A stretch of 64,000 nucleotides of DNA from Ruminococcus sp. NK3A76 (lineage in GTDB: Bacteria; Bacillota; Clostridia; Oscillospirales; Ruminococcaceae): the NCBI RefSeq assembly GCF_000686125.1, contig NZ_JMMA01000002.1:248001-312000 (forward strand). The letters are read 5' to 3'. The notes under the pieces were generated by a model. The model was given only the letters and a program-made list of their open reading frames with translations. It had not been told where the DNA came from and made no database searches. The position numbers and the translations under genes were made by a program. The stretch's first letter is position 1; every line of letters starts with the position of its first letter. This document shows positions 44,092 through 52,354 of this stretch, in pieces.

Positions 44092-45771
44092 ATGGCAAAG
44101 TTAGACGAAAACAAGGTATCGACCGACAGCAAGGATCTCCTCGCCGGCGTGCTGGCTGAGGAAAAGAAGAAAAAGGCTGAAACAGGCGGCAAAAAGGAAG
44201 ACAAGCCTGAAAAGACAAAGAAGAATAAGGGTGAGTCGGGCAGCGTCAAGAAATTAAAGCACGGCGCTATGGCAACGACTCTCACGGTAGTGTTCTTTGT
44301 ATTCCTGGTGCTTGTGAATATCGTGGCAACAAAGCTCTTTGAGAGATATCCTATAACCATCGACCTTACAAAGGAGAAGATATACTCTATCTCCGAGGAC
44401 AGTGAGGATTATATCAAGAGCATAGACATGGACGTAATGATCACCGTCTGCGCTGATGAAAAGGCTTTCTCAGGCCTTTCGACCTATACACAGCAGGCAA
44501 ACGAGGTCATGAAGTCATACTCAAAGTATAACAGCAAAATAAAGTATCAGTATAAGGATATAAACGCAAACCCTGACTTCTATAAGGATTACACCGACGA
44601 GGTGGCTCAGTACGATATCATCGTCGAGACAAACCCTAAGGGCGATGACGGCAAGGAGATAAAGAGAACAAGAGTTATAGGCCTTATCGACCTTGTGCAG
44701 TTCAATGATGAGCTCACACAAATGTTCTCGCAGTACGGCGTTTCCGTTGAGGAGTATGCAAAGCAGGTCGGCAATGACCTGACATTTATCAGCTACTACG
44801 GCAACTATATCGAGAGCTCGTCGGCAGAGCAGGCTTTCACATCTGCTATCATGGCAGTTACTGACCCGTCGCCTGTCACAGTCACCTTCCTTGAAGGCAG
44901 AAATGAGCTCAGCGAGTTCAGCTATTTCCGTACACTTCTCACAGCAAACGGCTATACGGTAAAGAGCATCAATATCACAACGGACGATATCCCCGAGGAC
45001 AGCAACGTGCTCGTAATGGGCGCACCTAAGGTAGACTATCTCCCCGAGGAGCTCGATAAGGTGGATAAGTTCCTGCTCAATGACGGTATACTCGGCAGAC
45101 AGCTCATATATGTCTCCGACTACGGCCAGTCGGATACACCGAATATCGACGAGTTCCTTAAGGAATACGGTCTCGAGATAGGCAAGGGCGTTGTCTGCGA
45201 GACATATCAGTCAAACTACTATCAGAAGAATTACTATACGATAGCAAACGAGATATCCGATGATTTCAGACAGGATATGACAAATTCCAACCCTGAGCTT
45301 CTCGTGCTCAGCTCACGCCCTGTCAACCCCCTCTATGAGGAGGACGGCATGATAAAGACCTTCAAGTATGTTTCTTCAAGCAAGGACGCATACACTATGG
45401 ACACCCAGACAGAGGAAACTCTCACCAAGGGTCAGCAGAACTATATCGTGCTCGCATCAAAGGCAGCCTTCGGCGTTGATAATGACGATACCTACTACAG
45501 CAATATCCTGGCTATCGGAGGTGCTTCCATAATCTCCGACCAGGTGCTCGCATATGACCAGTATCAGAACAGAGAGTATATCTTAAGTGTAATAAACGGC
45601 CTTACAGGCAAGACCAAGGGCATCACCGTTACACCCAAGGTAATAAGCGGCAATATCTTCGATATCAACGAAGGACAAAAGACCAAGCTCAAATGGACAT
45701 TCATCGTGATAATACCTGTTATAGTGCTTATCACAGGGCTTGTTATCTGGATAAGGAGAAAGAACAAGTAA
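44092..45771 (+). CDS. GldG-family ABC auxiliary protein
   Basis: A 559-residue protein. A charged N terminus (about 1-60) is followed by one membrane helix (about 63-83), a large external domain of the ABC_transp_aux/GldG type ('TIDLTKEKIYSISEDS' just after the membrane is diagnostic), and a C-terminal helix (about 530-553). It is thought to form the extracytoplasmic part of the exporter with GldF. It ends one base into the DUF4340 gene, so those two are translationally coupled. Confidence 0.88.
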   Translation: MAKLDENKVSTDSKDLLAGVLAEEKKKKAETGGKKEDKPEKTKKNKGESGSVKKLKHGAMATTLTVVFFVFLVLVNIVATKLFERYPITIDLTKEKIYSISEDSEDYIKSIDMDVMITVCADEKAFSGLSTYTQQANEVMKSYSKYNSKIKYQYKDINANPDFYKDYTDEVAQYDIIVETNPKGDDGKEIKRTRVIGLIDLVQFNDELTQMFSQYGVSVEEYAKQVGNDLTFISYYGNYIESSSAEQAFTSAIMAVTDPSPVTVTFLEGRNELSEFSYFRTLLTANGYTVKSINITTDDIPEDSNVLVMGAPKVDYLPEELDKVDKFLLNDGILGRQLIYVSDYGQSDTPNIDEFLKEYGLEIGKGVVCETYQSNYYQKNYYTIANEISDDFRQDMTNSNPELLVLSSRPVNPLYEEDGMIKTFKYVSSSKDAYTMDTQTEETLTKGQQNYIVLASKAAFGVDNDDTYYSNILAIGGASIISDQVLAYDQYQNREYILSVINGLTGKTKGITVTPKVISGNIFDINEGQKTKLKWTFIVIIPVIVLITGLVIWIRRKNK

Positions 45772-47255
45772 TGAACAGTAAACTGACAGGCATAATCGTC
45801 ACAGGTGTTCTTGCAGCCTCTCTGGGCGGCGTGCTCCTGTTTCTGGAGAAGACAGGCGGCCCTGAGGAAAGCTCCTCGCAGGACGAGAGCAGCAACAGCG
45901 TTGTTCTCAACAAGCGTGAGAACACCAAGACGCAGATAGTTGACCGTACAGCAGATGATGTCGAGAGCATCGCTGTAGAGAATAAGTCCGGCAGCTTTAC
46001 AATGTCAAAGAACGCCTCCGGCAAGAGCAAGTGGGAGATACCCGAGCTCGAAGGGCTGACACTCGGCCTTTCCGAGTGCAACTCCCTTGCAGACTGCGCA
46101 GCGACGCTCAAATCCTTCGATACTGTCGAGGAGGACTCAAAGGATCTGTCAAAGTACGGCTTTGATGACCCTAACGGCAAGTTCACCGTGACCTTCAACG
46201 ACGGCGAAAAAAGGACGTTCATCATAGGCGATTATCTGCCCAAGAGCGACAGATACCTCTATCTCTATGAGGAAGGCACAACGACCGTCTATGAGGTGCT
46301 CCAGACCTATGTTTCCTATATGACAGAGGCTAAGGAGGCCTATGTGAACCGTGTGTTCATATCACAGCCGAGCGAGAATGACTACCCCGAGTACGGCAAG
46401 CTCACTGTAAAGAGAAAAGACGCAGACTATGACGTAGTTATTGTAAACGATGATAAGGAGGAGGGCTCTGTTTCGGCGCAGGTAATGACATCGCCTGTGT
46501 ACGGCTACCTCAATATCACTTCATCGACAGACTATTCTCACGGTATGTGGGGGCTTACAGCTTCTATGGCAGAGGTGCTCCACCCCGATGATAAAGCACT
46601 TAAGGAATACGGCCTTAAAGACCCGGCAGCAGTCGTTACTCTCGTGGGCGAGAGCTATGACTATAAGCTCACTATCGGCAACGCAGTTCACGTCAAGGAC
46701 GAGGACGGCAACGATATGGACGAGATAGCTTCCTACTACTGCACTATCGAGGGCGTAAACGGCATGGACTGCATATTCTCGGTAAGCGCATCTTCGCTGC
46801 CCTGGGTATCCCAGACACCGTCAGATATCCTTTCAAGCCTTATGACCTTCAACTATATCAAGGACGTAGGCGAGATAGTGATAACCAAGAAGAACGGCAC
46901 TGACGATATCAAGCTCACATATGACAGCGAAGCCGAAGACCTTAAGTCGGCTGAGATGAACGGAAAAGCTCTTGATACCGAGAGCCTTAAGACATTCTAT
47001 GAGTTCCTGCTGACCTGCCCGACCTCCGAGCTCTGTTTTGATGACCCGGACGAGAGCGCATTTGTAATGAAGATAGAGATAAAGCGCTATGACGGCGGCG
47101 GAGATACCATAGAGCTTTATACCGACACCGGCAGAAGAATGATAGTCAAGCTGAACGGTGTCACAAGCTACAGGATAGAGTCGAAGTGGATAACTCAGTT
47201 CGAGGAGAACATCAAGGCTCTTGAAGAAGGCAAGAAGATAGGGGAGTCTTACTGA
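45771..47255 (+). CDS. DUF4340 membrane-anchored protein
   Basis: The ATG at 45771 overlaps the preceding stop and lies behind AAGGAGAAAG; a longer frame is not favoured. The 494-residue product has an N-terminal membrane helix (about 5-24), a Ser/Glu linker, and two DUF4340-like domains: 'WEIPELEGLTLGLSECNSL' and 'DDPNGKFTVTFNDG' type segments repeat around 240-300. DUF4340 genes regularly follow gldG. The protein is probably external and part of the exporter complex. Function is unknown. Confidence 0.88.
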   Translation: MNSKLTGIIVTGVLAASLGGVLLFLEKTGGPEESSSQDESSNSVVLNKRENTKTQIVDRTADDVESIAVENKSGSFTMSKNASGKSKWEIPELEGLTLGLSECNSLADCAATLKSFDTVEEDSKDLSKYGFDDPNGKFTVTFNDGEKRTFIIGDYLPKSDRYLYLYEEGTTTVYEVLQTYVSYMTEAKEAYVNRVFISQPSENDYPEYGKLTVKRKDADYDVVIVNDDKEEGSVSAQVMTSPVYGYLNITSSTDYSHGMWGLTASMAEVLHPDDKALKEYGLKDPAAVVTLVGESYDYKLTIGNAVHVKDEDGNDMDEIASYYCTIEGVNGMDCIFSVSASSLPWVSQTPSDILSSLMTFNYIKDVGEIVITKKNGTDDIKLTYDSEAEDLKSAEMNGKALDTESLKTFYEFLLTCPTSELCFDDPDESAFVMKIEIKRYDGGGDTIELYTDTGRRMIVKLNGVTSYRIESKWITQFEENIKALEEGKKIGESY

Positions 47256-47307
47256 TGATATGCCCCATTTCGGGCATATTCTCAGACAACACAGTATATA
47301 ATAGACC

Positions 47308-47346
47308 TAAGGCGATCTGCGCACGATCCTTGTGCGGTATTGCCTA
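47308..47346 (+). repeat. Miniature MITE remnant (39 bp)
   Basis: TAAGGCGATCTGCGCA, CGATCCTT and GTGCGGTATTGCCTA match the two tips of the 178-bp element with its interior deleted. It lies between the DUF4340 gene and 47376 and can form a hairpin, possibly acting as a terminator-like structure. Confidence 0.65.
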
Positions 47347-47375
47347 ACACCAAATATGGAAAGGAATGGTTCTGA

Positions 47376-47651
47376 ATGGCAGATGCTAATTTTTTCACCT
47401 ATAAGGGGCTTCCGCTCGTAAGAATGGGCAAGCAGCTTTATTTCGGCAATATGTATGATGAGTATGTCATCTGGATGGAGATACTCGAAACTGCAAAGCA
47501 GGCAGATATCGACGTAGCTACAAAGGTAAGGATAAGAAAAATGGCTACCGACAGCTCGCTGCCGCCTACAGAGGCTATCGTCAAGACCAAGGAAGTTGAC
47601 AGCCTTTATACCGCACTTGACTATGCTTGTGCATGGCTCAAGGTAAGCTGA
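47376..47651 (+). CDS. Conserved hypothetical protein, 91 residues
   Basis: A small soluble protein with no signal or membrane segment. It begins 'MADANFFTYKGLPLVRMGKQ' and has a helical C-terminal half ending 'ALDYACAWLKVS'. The pattern (a KGxPLVR start, then YxGN and an 'ILETA' helix) is seen in other Ruminococcus small proteins, but I do not know a function. GGAAAGGAATGG precedes the ATG. It is flanked by a MITE remnant and a heptamer element and appears monocistronic. Confidence 0.75.
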   Translation: MADANFFTYKGLPLVRMGKQLYFGNMYDEYVIWMEILETAKQADIDVATKVRIRKMATDSSLPPTEAIVKTKEVDSLYTALDYACAWLKVS

Positions 47652-47673
47652 TAAAGAAATGACCAGGCATTAA

Positions 47674-47794
47674 GTGAATAGTGAATAACGAATAGTGGAT
47701 AGTCAAGGGATCACCTTCGGTGATGATTTTAAAAATCGCTCGTAAAGCGGGCTCCTTTTCTATTCACTATTCTCTTTTTATTATTCACTATACA
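47674..47794. repeat. GTGAATA-type heptamer element with inverted arms
   Basis: The left arm has GTGAATA, GTGAATA, ACGAATA and GTGGATA in 7-bp register. The right arm (47760-47792) has the inverted CTATTCACTATTC form. Between are a CACCTTCGGTG hairpin (47713-47723) and a CGCT/AGCG hairpin. Same family as 57381-57456 and the end of 2535-2637. Confidence 0.8.
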
Positions 47795-47894
47795 TTGTAT
47801 AAGGGGCTAATAGGTTAAAAGTAACAATAAAATAATATTAAATCTGTGATAACCTACAAATATTAATTTTTTATTGTCGAATTTTAAAAAATGC

Positions 47895-47923
47895 TTGACA
47901 ATGAATAATAAAAATGCTATTAT
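47895..47923 (+). promoter_or_regulatory. Sigma-A promoter for sigma-factor gene
   Basis: TTGACA (47895-47900), 17-bp spacer, TATTAT (47918-47923). The leader holds TGCGT/ACGCA (about 47980-47994) next to the AGGGGGAG ribosome site. Confidence 0.8.
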
Positions 47924-48005
47924 AAATATGCACATTTATATTATCAGACGGGCTGCTGTATGCGGTATGGCGGCGGTTTGTGCGTAGGAACGCATAGGGG
48001 GAGCT

Positions 48006-48557
48006 ATGGCAGTAGAGCTTAGTGATGAAGAGCTTGCCGTTCTTTCAAGGACGGATAATAATGCTATGAACGAGCTGCTCTCTCGCTATACCTTCGTGGC
48101 GTATGCAAAGGCGTGGGCTATCTCTCCTGAGTATTATGAAGACCTTTTTCAGGAGGGGCTTATAGGCTGCCTGACAGCTGCCAAGACCTATGACCCGGAC
48201 AAGGGCGCAGGCTTTGCGACATACGCTAACAGATGTATGAAAAACCGTATGATAAACGCCGTCAAGAAGCTCGATAACATTAAGGAAGAGCCGCTTGATG
48301 AGGAAAAGGAGAATATGTGCGCCGACAAGAGCGAGCTGATACCCTATAATATAGTGGAGCAGAAGGAACGTGTGCAGGAGATAAATAAAAAGGCCGCCAC
48401 GGTGCTCTCGGATAAGGAATGGCGTGTATTCAGGCTTTTCTCGGTGGGGCTCAGCTATGAGGCGATAGGCTATGAGCTGGGTATGACCCCGAAACAGGTG
48501 AACAATGCTATGCAGCGTGCAAGAAAGAAGCTACGGGCAGAGCTTGGCAATATTTAA
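48006..48557 (+). CDS. Sigma-70 family RNA polymerase sigma factor
   Basis: A 183-residue factor of the SigH-like group. Region 2 has DLFQEGLIGCLTAAKTYDP (about 46-64) and the FATYANRCMKNRMINAVKK promoter-melting helix. Region 4 has 'LSYEAIGYELGMTPKQVNNAMQRARKKL' type sequence (about 150-178). Region 3 is reduced. It directs polymerase to an alternative promoter set, possibly sporulation- or stress-related. It is followed 18 bp later by a zinc-ribbon gene. No anti-sigma factor is adjacent. Confidence 0.9.
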   Translation: MAVELSDEELAVLSRTDNNAMNELLSRYTFVAYAKAWAISPEYYEDLFQEGLIGCLTAAKTYDPDKGAGFATYANRCMKNRMINAVKKLDNIKEEPLDEEKENMCADKSELIPYNIVEQKERVQEINKKAATVLSDKEWRVFRLFSVGLSYEAIGYELGMTPKQVNNAMQRARKKLRAELGNI

Positions 48558-48575
48558 AAGCGAGGTAAAACGATT

Positions 48576-48854
48576 ATGTACGAAGACAAGACATTGGTAT
48601 GTAAGGACTGTGGAAAGGAATTCATTTTCACAGCAGGTGAGCAGGAATTCTTTGCAGAGAAAGGCTTTGAGAACGAGCCCCAGAGATGCAAGGAGTGCCG
48701 TGATGCAAGAAAAGGCGCTAACAGAGGCGGAAGACAGCTCTATACAGCAGTTTGTGCTGCTTGCGGCGGCGAGGCTAAGGTTCCCTTCCAGCCGAGGGAG
48801 GACAGGCCTGTATATTGCAGCGAGTGCTTCGCTAAGATGAAGGAAGAAGCATAA
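48576..48854 (+). CDS. Zinc-ribbon (zf-trcl type) small protein
   Basis: A 92-residue protein with two zinc sites: CKDCGKEF...CKECRD (about 9-42) and CAACGG...CSECF (about 60-83). The N-terminal part matches the 'probable zinc-ribbon' family found in many Firmicutes and associated with unclear RNA or protein binding. It is cotranscribed with the sigma factor. A hairpin ACAGCCGGA/TCCGGCTGT (48879-48912) follows, without a long T run. Confidence 0.85.
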   Translation: MYEDKTLVCKDCGKEFIFTAGEQEFFAEKGFENEPQRCKECRDARKGANRGGRQLYTAVCAACGGEAKVPFQPREDRPVYCSECFAKMKEEA

Positions 48855-48939
48855 GCCCGTTAATAATGACAGTTTTCACAGCCGGATAAAGCATATCGCT
48901 TGTCCGGCTGTATCTATCGCTTAAAAATTGTTTAAAGTA

Positions 48940-48968
48940 TTGACATTTAGGGTGCTATATGCTATTAT
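48940..48968 (+). promoter_or_regulatory. Sigma-A promoter
   Basis: TTGACA (48940-48945), 17-bp spacer, TATTAT (48963-48968), for the lipoprotein at 49028. Confidence 0.82.
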
Positions 48969-49027
48969 AATTATGGCAGGAGAAAGCAATGCTCCTGAGA
49001 TATTATGGAAATAAGGAGAGTAGTATT

Positions 49028-49396
49028 ATGAAAAGAATGAAGAAGGTTTTAGCACTCGTTTTCTGTGCGGTTGTTGCCTGCGTTGTACTTACGGGCTGTG
49101 CAAGCCAGTTCCACGGCACATGGAAGAGCGTTGCAGTTGAGTCAGACGGCAAGAAGATCACTAAGGACGACAAAGATGGCGGCGAAATGGTAAAGGACTT
49201 CATGACCGTAGAGATCGAAAAGGGCGGCGACGCTACAGTTTCTTTCAGTGGCACTAAGAAGAGCGTTGAGTGGGAAGCAGACGGCGACAATATCACCCTC
49301 ACAGCTGACGGTGATGACCTCGACGGCAAGCTCGACGGCGATCAGCTCGTTTTCGATCTTGAGGGCGAAAAGATCTACCTCGAAAAGGAAGACTGA
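49028..49396 (+). CDS. Small lipoprotein, lipocalin-like
   Basis: The ATG at 49028 lies 7 bp after AAGGAGAG; the product has 122 residues. The lipobox LTGC gives Cys24. The mature domain opens 'FHGTWKSVAVESDGKKI' and alternates short beta strands with Gly/Asp turns, much like lipocalin-type GTW domains and DUF5640. It is probably a small ligand-binding or structural lipoprotein on the outer membrane face. It has its own promoter and terminator. Confidence 0.78.
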   Translation: MKRMKKVLALVFCAVVACVVLTGCASQFHGTWKSVAVESDGKKITKDDKDGGEMVKDFMTVEIEKGGDATVSFSGTKKSVEWEADGDNITLTADGDDLDGKLDGDQLVFDLEGEKIYLEKED

Positions 49397-49430
49397 TGAT
49401 CGTCTTTAAGACTGCATAATGCATTTGCTG

Positions 49431-49466
49431 GCACTTCTGGTAATTGTTTATCAGAAGTGCTTTTTG
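49431..49466 (+). terminator. Rho-independent terminator
   Basis: GCACTTCTG and CAGAAGTGC pair around a 12-nt loop, followed by T5. Confidence 0.9.
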
Positions 49467-49523
49467 TGTATTTTTGCAGGGGTATCACTGATGTCCGGAT
49501 AAGAAAATTAACATTATATCCTA

Positions 49524-49552
49524 TTGACTTTTTTGAAAAAAGCGTGTATAAT
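49524..49552 (+). promoter_or_regulatory. Sigma-A promoter of the NifU-like/GGGtGRT operon
   Basis: TTGACT (49524-49529), 17-bp spacer, TATAAT (49547-49552). Transcription should begin at about 49558-49560, exactly at the first base of the structured leader. Confidence 0.82.
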
Positions 49553-49557
49553 TAAAA

Positions 49558-49639
49558 CGATAGCATAGACCCCGTAAAATGCCTCGGGGTAGCTGTTGAG
49601 AGCTGGTATGTTTTGCGAAGATCGGCGCAGAAACTATCG
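49558..49639 (+). promoter_or_regulatory. Candidate structured leader RNA
   Basis: CGATAG (49558-49563) and CTATCG (49634-49639) close a multibranch structure. Inside are CATA/TATG, CCCCG/CGGGG (49570-49587), AGCT/AGCT (49591-49604) and GCG/CGC stems. It ends 42 nt before the ATG of a highly expressed operon, with no terminator hairpin seen. It may be a metal- or cofactor-responsive RNA, but I do not recognise a known class. Confidence 0.45.
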
Positions 49640-49681
49640 GCTTTATTTATGGATTTCCAAAAACGAAAGGAGTTTTTTGTA

Positions 49682-50374
49682 ATGATCTATTCGCACGAAG
49701 TAGAAACGATGTGTCCTATCGCACAGGGCGCAGCTCACGGTGCTGCTCCGATCCCGGAAGAAGCAAAGTGGGTCAAGGCTAAGGAGATCAAGGATATCTC
49801 CGGTTTTACACATGGTATTGGCTGGTGTGCTCCCCAGCAGGGTACCTGCAAGCTCACACTTAATGTTAAGGAGGGCGTTATACAGGAGGCACTCGTTGAG
49901 ACTATCGGCTGCTCGGGTATGACACATTCGGCTGCTATGGCTTCCGAGATACTCCCCGGCAGAACAATTCTTGAAGCACTCAATACAGACCTTGTATGTG
50001 ATGCTATCAATACAGCTATGAGAGAGCTCTTCCTCCAGATCGTGTACGGCCGTTCACAGTCTGCATTCTCCGAGGGCGGCCTTGTAGTAGGCGCAGGCCT
50101 TGAGGATCTCGGTAAGGGTCTCCGTTCCCAGGTAGGTACAATGTACGGTACACTCGCTAAGGGTCCCCGCTACCTCGAGATGACAGACGGCTATGTTACA
50201 AAGCTCGCTCTTAATGAGGATAACGAGATCATCGGCTATAAGTTCGTAAACTTCGGCAAGATGATGGACTTCATCAAGGCTGGCGACGATGCAAATACTG
50301 CATTTGAGAAGGCTCAGGGTCAGTACGGCAGAGTCGGCGATGCTGTTAAGCTCGTTGACCCGAGAAAGGAATAA
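49682..50374 (+). CDS. NifU-like iron-sulfur cluster scaffold protein
   Basis: The ATG at 49682 lies 9 bp after AAAGGAG; the product has 230 residues. The central ETIGCSGMTHSAAM resembles the IscU/NifU N-terminal fold with its Cys ligand, and 'GIGWCAPQQGTCKLTL' gives further Cys residues. It is the partner gene that nearly always precedes GGGtGRT genes and is annotated as an iron-sulfur assembly scaffold. The downstream gene starts 14 bp later, so they form an operon. Optimal codons suggest abundant product. The metabolic target is not known. Confidence 0.82.
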   Translation: MIYSHEVETMCPIAQGAAHGAAPIPEEAKWVKAKEIKDISGFTHGIGWCAPQQGTCKLTLNVKEGVIQEALVETIGCSGMTHSAAMASEILPGRTILEALNTDLVCDAINTAMRELFLQIVYGRSQSAFSEGGLVVGAGLEDLGKGLRSQVGTMYGTLAKGPRYLEMTDGYVTKLALNEDNEIIGYKFVNFGKMMDFIKAGDDANTAFEKAQGQYGRVGDAVKLVDPRKE

Positions 50375-50388
50375 GGAGGGCTTAGAAA

Positions 50389-51390
50389 ATGGCATTATTT
50401 GAATCTTACGAGAGAAGAGAAAAGCAGATACTTGCTGTTATAAAGGAATACGGCATCAACTCTATCGAAGAGTGCGCTGAGGTTTGCAAGGCTAAGGGTC
50501 TTGACATCTATAAGCTCGTTGAGGGCATTCAGCCTATCTGCTTCGAGAACGCTAAGTGGGCTTACACAGTAGGCTGCGCTATCGCTATAAAGAAGGGCTG
50601 CACAAAGGCTTCTGAGGCTGCTGCTGCAATTGGCGAGGGTCTTCAGGCATTCTGCATCCCCGGCTCTGTTGCTGACCAGCGTAAGGTCGGCCTTGGCCAC
50701 GGTAACCTCGGCAAGATGCTCCTCGAGGAGGAGACAGAGTGCTTCGCATTCCTTGCAGGCCACGAGTCATTCGCTGCTGCTGAGGGCGCTATAGGTATCG
50801 CTGAGAAGGCTAACAAGGTTCGTCAGAAGCCCCTTAGAGTTATCCTTAACGGTCTTGGTAAGGACGCAGCTCAGATAATCGCTCGTATCAACGGCTTTAC
50901 ATATGTTGAGACAGAGATGGATTACCACACAGGCGAGGTAAAGGAAGTATTCCGCAAGGCTTACTCTGACGGCCTCCGCGCCAAGGTTAACTGCTACGGC
51001 GCTAACGATGTTACAGAGGGCGTTGCTATCATGTGGAAGGAGAACGTTGACGTTTCTATCACAGGTAACTCCACAAACCCGACACGTTTCCAGCACCCCG
51101 TTGCAGGTACATATAAGAAGGAGAGAACAGACGCTGGCAAGAAGTACTTCTCAGTTGCTTCCGGCGGCGGTACAGGCAGAACTCTCCACCCCGATAACAT
51201 GGCAGCAGGCCCTGCTTCCTACGGTATGACAGATACTATGGGCAGAATGCACTCCGATGCACAGTTCGCAGGTTCTTCCTCCGTTCCGGCTCACGTTGAG
51301 ATGATGGGTCTTATCGGTATGGGCAACAACCCCATGGTCGGTGCAACAGTTGCTTGCGCAGTTGCTGTTGAAGAGGCTATGAAGGGCTAA
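50389..51390 (+). CDS. GGGtGRT protein
   Basis: A 333-residue member of the family named for its GGGTGRT motif, seen here near residue 263 as SGGGTGRTLHPDNMAAGP. The sequence is strongly conserved in anaerobes and highly expressed by codon use (GCT, GGC, AAG). Conserved Cys and Gly residues and the linked scaffold gene suggest a role with an iron-sulfur cluster, but the reaction is unknown. GGAGGGC precedes the ATG. A long perfect hairpin terminator (51410-51449) follows. Confidence 0.9.
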   Translation: MALFESYERREKQILAVIKEYGINSIEECAEVCKAKGLDIYKLVEGIQPICFENAKWAYTVGCAIAIKKGCTKASEAAAAIGEGLQAFCIPGSVADQRKVGLGHGNLGKMLLEEETECFAFLAGHESFAAAEGAIGIAEKANKVRQKPLRVILNGLGKDAAQIIARINGFTYVETEMDYHTGEVKEVFRKAYSDGLRAKVNCYGANDVTEGVAIMWKENVDVSITGNSTNPTRFQHPVAGTYKKERTDAGKKYFSVASGGGTGRTLHPDNMAAGPASYGMTDTMGRMHSDAQFAGSSSVPAHVEMMGLIGMGNNPMVGATVACAVAVEEAMKG

Positions 51391-51409
51391 TTCCTGATAA
51401 TGATTATTC

Positions 51410-51449
51410 CAGAGCGTATGGCGAAAGCTGTGCGCTCTGTTGCTTTTTG
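51410..51449 (+). terminator. Strong terminator of GGGtGRT operon
   Basis: CAGAGCGTATGGC and GCTGTGCGCTCTG pair over 13 positions (several G-U) with a GAAA tetraloop, followed by TTGCTTTTTG. Confidence 0.88.
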
Positions 51450-51468
51450 TTATGTCTTGTGGTATAAT
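51440..51468 (+). promoter_or_regulatory. Sigma-A promoter overlapping the terminator tail
   Basis: TTGCTT (51440-51445), 17-bp spacer, TATAAT (51463-51468). The -35 lies in the terminator's T-rich end, so the two signals share DNA. Confidence 0.65.
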
Positions 51469-51490
51469 ACATAAAAAAGGAGTGATAGCC

Positions 51491-52168
51491 ATGCCTGAGA
51501 AGAATTATCCGACTATAGAAGAGCTTAATGAAAAGACTGTGCCACACGGCAATCTTGTCGGCTGCTCCTACAGCGCAAGCTCCAGTGGGATGATGTATAA
51601 CTCAAACGCCCTCTACTATATCAGCGTCGATGCAGATGATGAGGGGCAGCTCATCACCCTTCGCCGTAAACAGTCGCTTCAAAACGAAACACAGAGCACC
51701 TACAGGGCGGCTGCGGATATCCTGGCTTTGATAAACTCTCTCGCAGAGCGTGAGAATATGCCTGCCTGGGGCGAGCTTGAATACAGGCAGGAGTATGTGG
51801 TGTTTGATTATTCTCAGAGCGAGGGGCTCACACTTTATTATGACGACACACCCACAGGCGGCTATAAAAAGACCCCCGTCAATATAAACGCTCAGGCTGT
51901 CAGGCAGCAGGGCAGAGGCGATGTGATAAAGGAGTTTGTCGATATCCTCGAAAAGGGGATAGACAATGCCGAGGTCATCGAGGAAGCTGCCCCCACGCCC
52001 CCTGCGCCGGATATGCGAGGCCTTATGCTGTTCAAAGACATAGACAACACCCCCAAAGCCGAGCCCAAAGAGCCTGCCCCCGGCTGCTGGTGCTGCCGCT
52101 GCTGCGGCTGTGTGACCAATACAGGCCGTTTCTGCTGCGAGTGCGGCTCGAAAAGGCCGCAGGAATGA
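51491..52168 (+). CDS. Hypothetical protein with C-terminal zinc ribbon
   Basis: The ATG at 51491 follows AAGGAG by 8 bp; the product has 225 residues. Most of it (about 1-165) is a soluble domain I do not recognise, with 'VGCSYSASSSGMMYNSNALY' near residue 18 and beta-strand-rich stretches. A Pro/Ala-rich linker (about 165-198) leads to a Cys-rich end, CWCCRCCGC...CCECGSK (about 200-222), which should bind one or two zinc ions. It is monocistronic between its own promoter and the hairpin at 52211. Confidence 0.75.
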   Translation: MPEKNYPTIEELNEKTVPHGNLVGCSYSASSSGMMYNSNALYYISVDADDEGQLITLRRKQSLQNETQSTYRAAADILALINSLAERENMPAWGELEYRQEYVVFDYSQSEGLTLYYDDTPTGGYKKTPVNINAQAVRQQGRGDVIKEFVDILEKGIDNAEVIEEAAPTPPAPDMRGLMLFKDIDNTPKAEPKEPAPGCWCCRCCGCVTNTGRFCCECGSKRPQE

Positions 52169-52210
52169 CAGGATATGGGAATCTATTATAACCACCTTAT
52201 AGTTTTGATA

Positions 52211-52247
52211 TAGGCAATATTGCACAATTTTTGTGTGATATTGCTAT
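52211..52247 (+). repeat. Miniature MITE-tip hairpin (37 bp)
   Basis: TAGGCAATATTGCACA and TGTGTGATATTGCTA resemble diverged tips of the 178-bp element joined directly. It forms a hairpin followed by a T run and lies after the 51491 gene, so it probably serves as its terminator. Confidence 0.6.
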
Positions 52248-52263
52248 ATTTTTTACAATGCGA

Positions 52264-52292
52264 TTGACAATTATTAATTTTTCTGTTATAAT
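52264..52292 (+). promoter_or_regulatory. Sigma-A promoter for PAS-GGDEF-EAL gene
   Basis: TTGACA (52264-52269), 17-bp spacer, TATAAT (52287-52292). Confidence 0.82.
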
Positions 52293-52354
52293 TTATATAA
52301 TAGTATTGTTGTGTAAAAATTTTTGAATATCACATTCATGTGAGGTGAAGAGTA

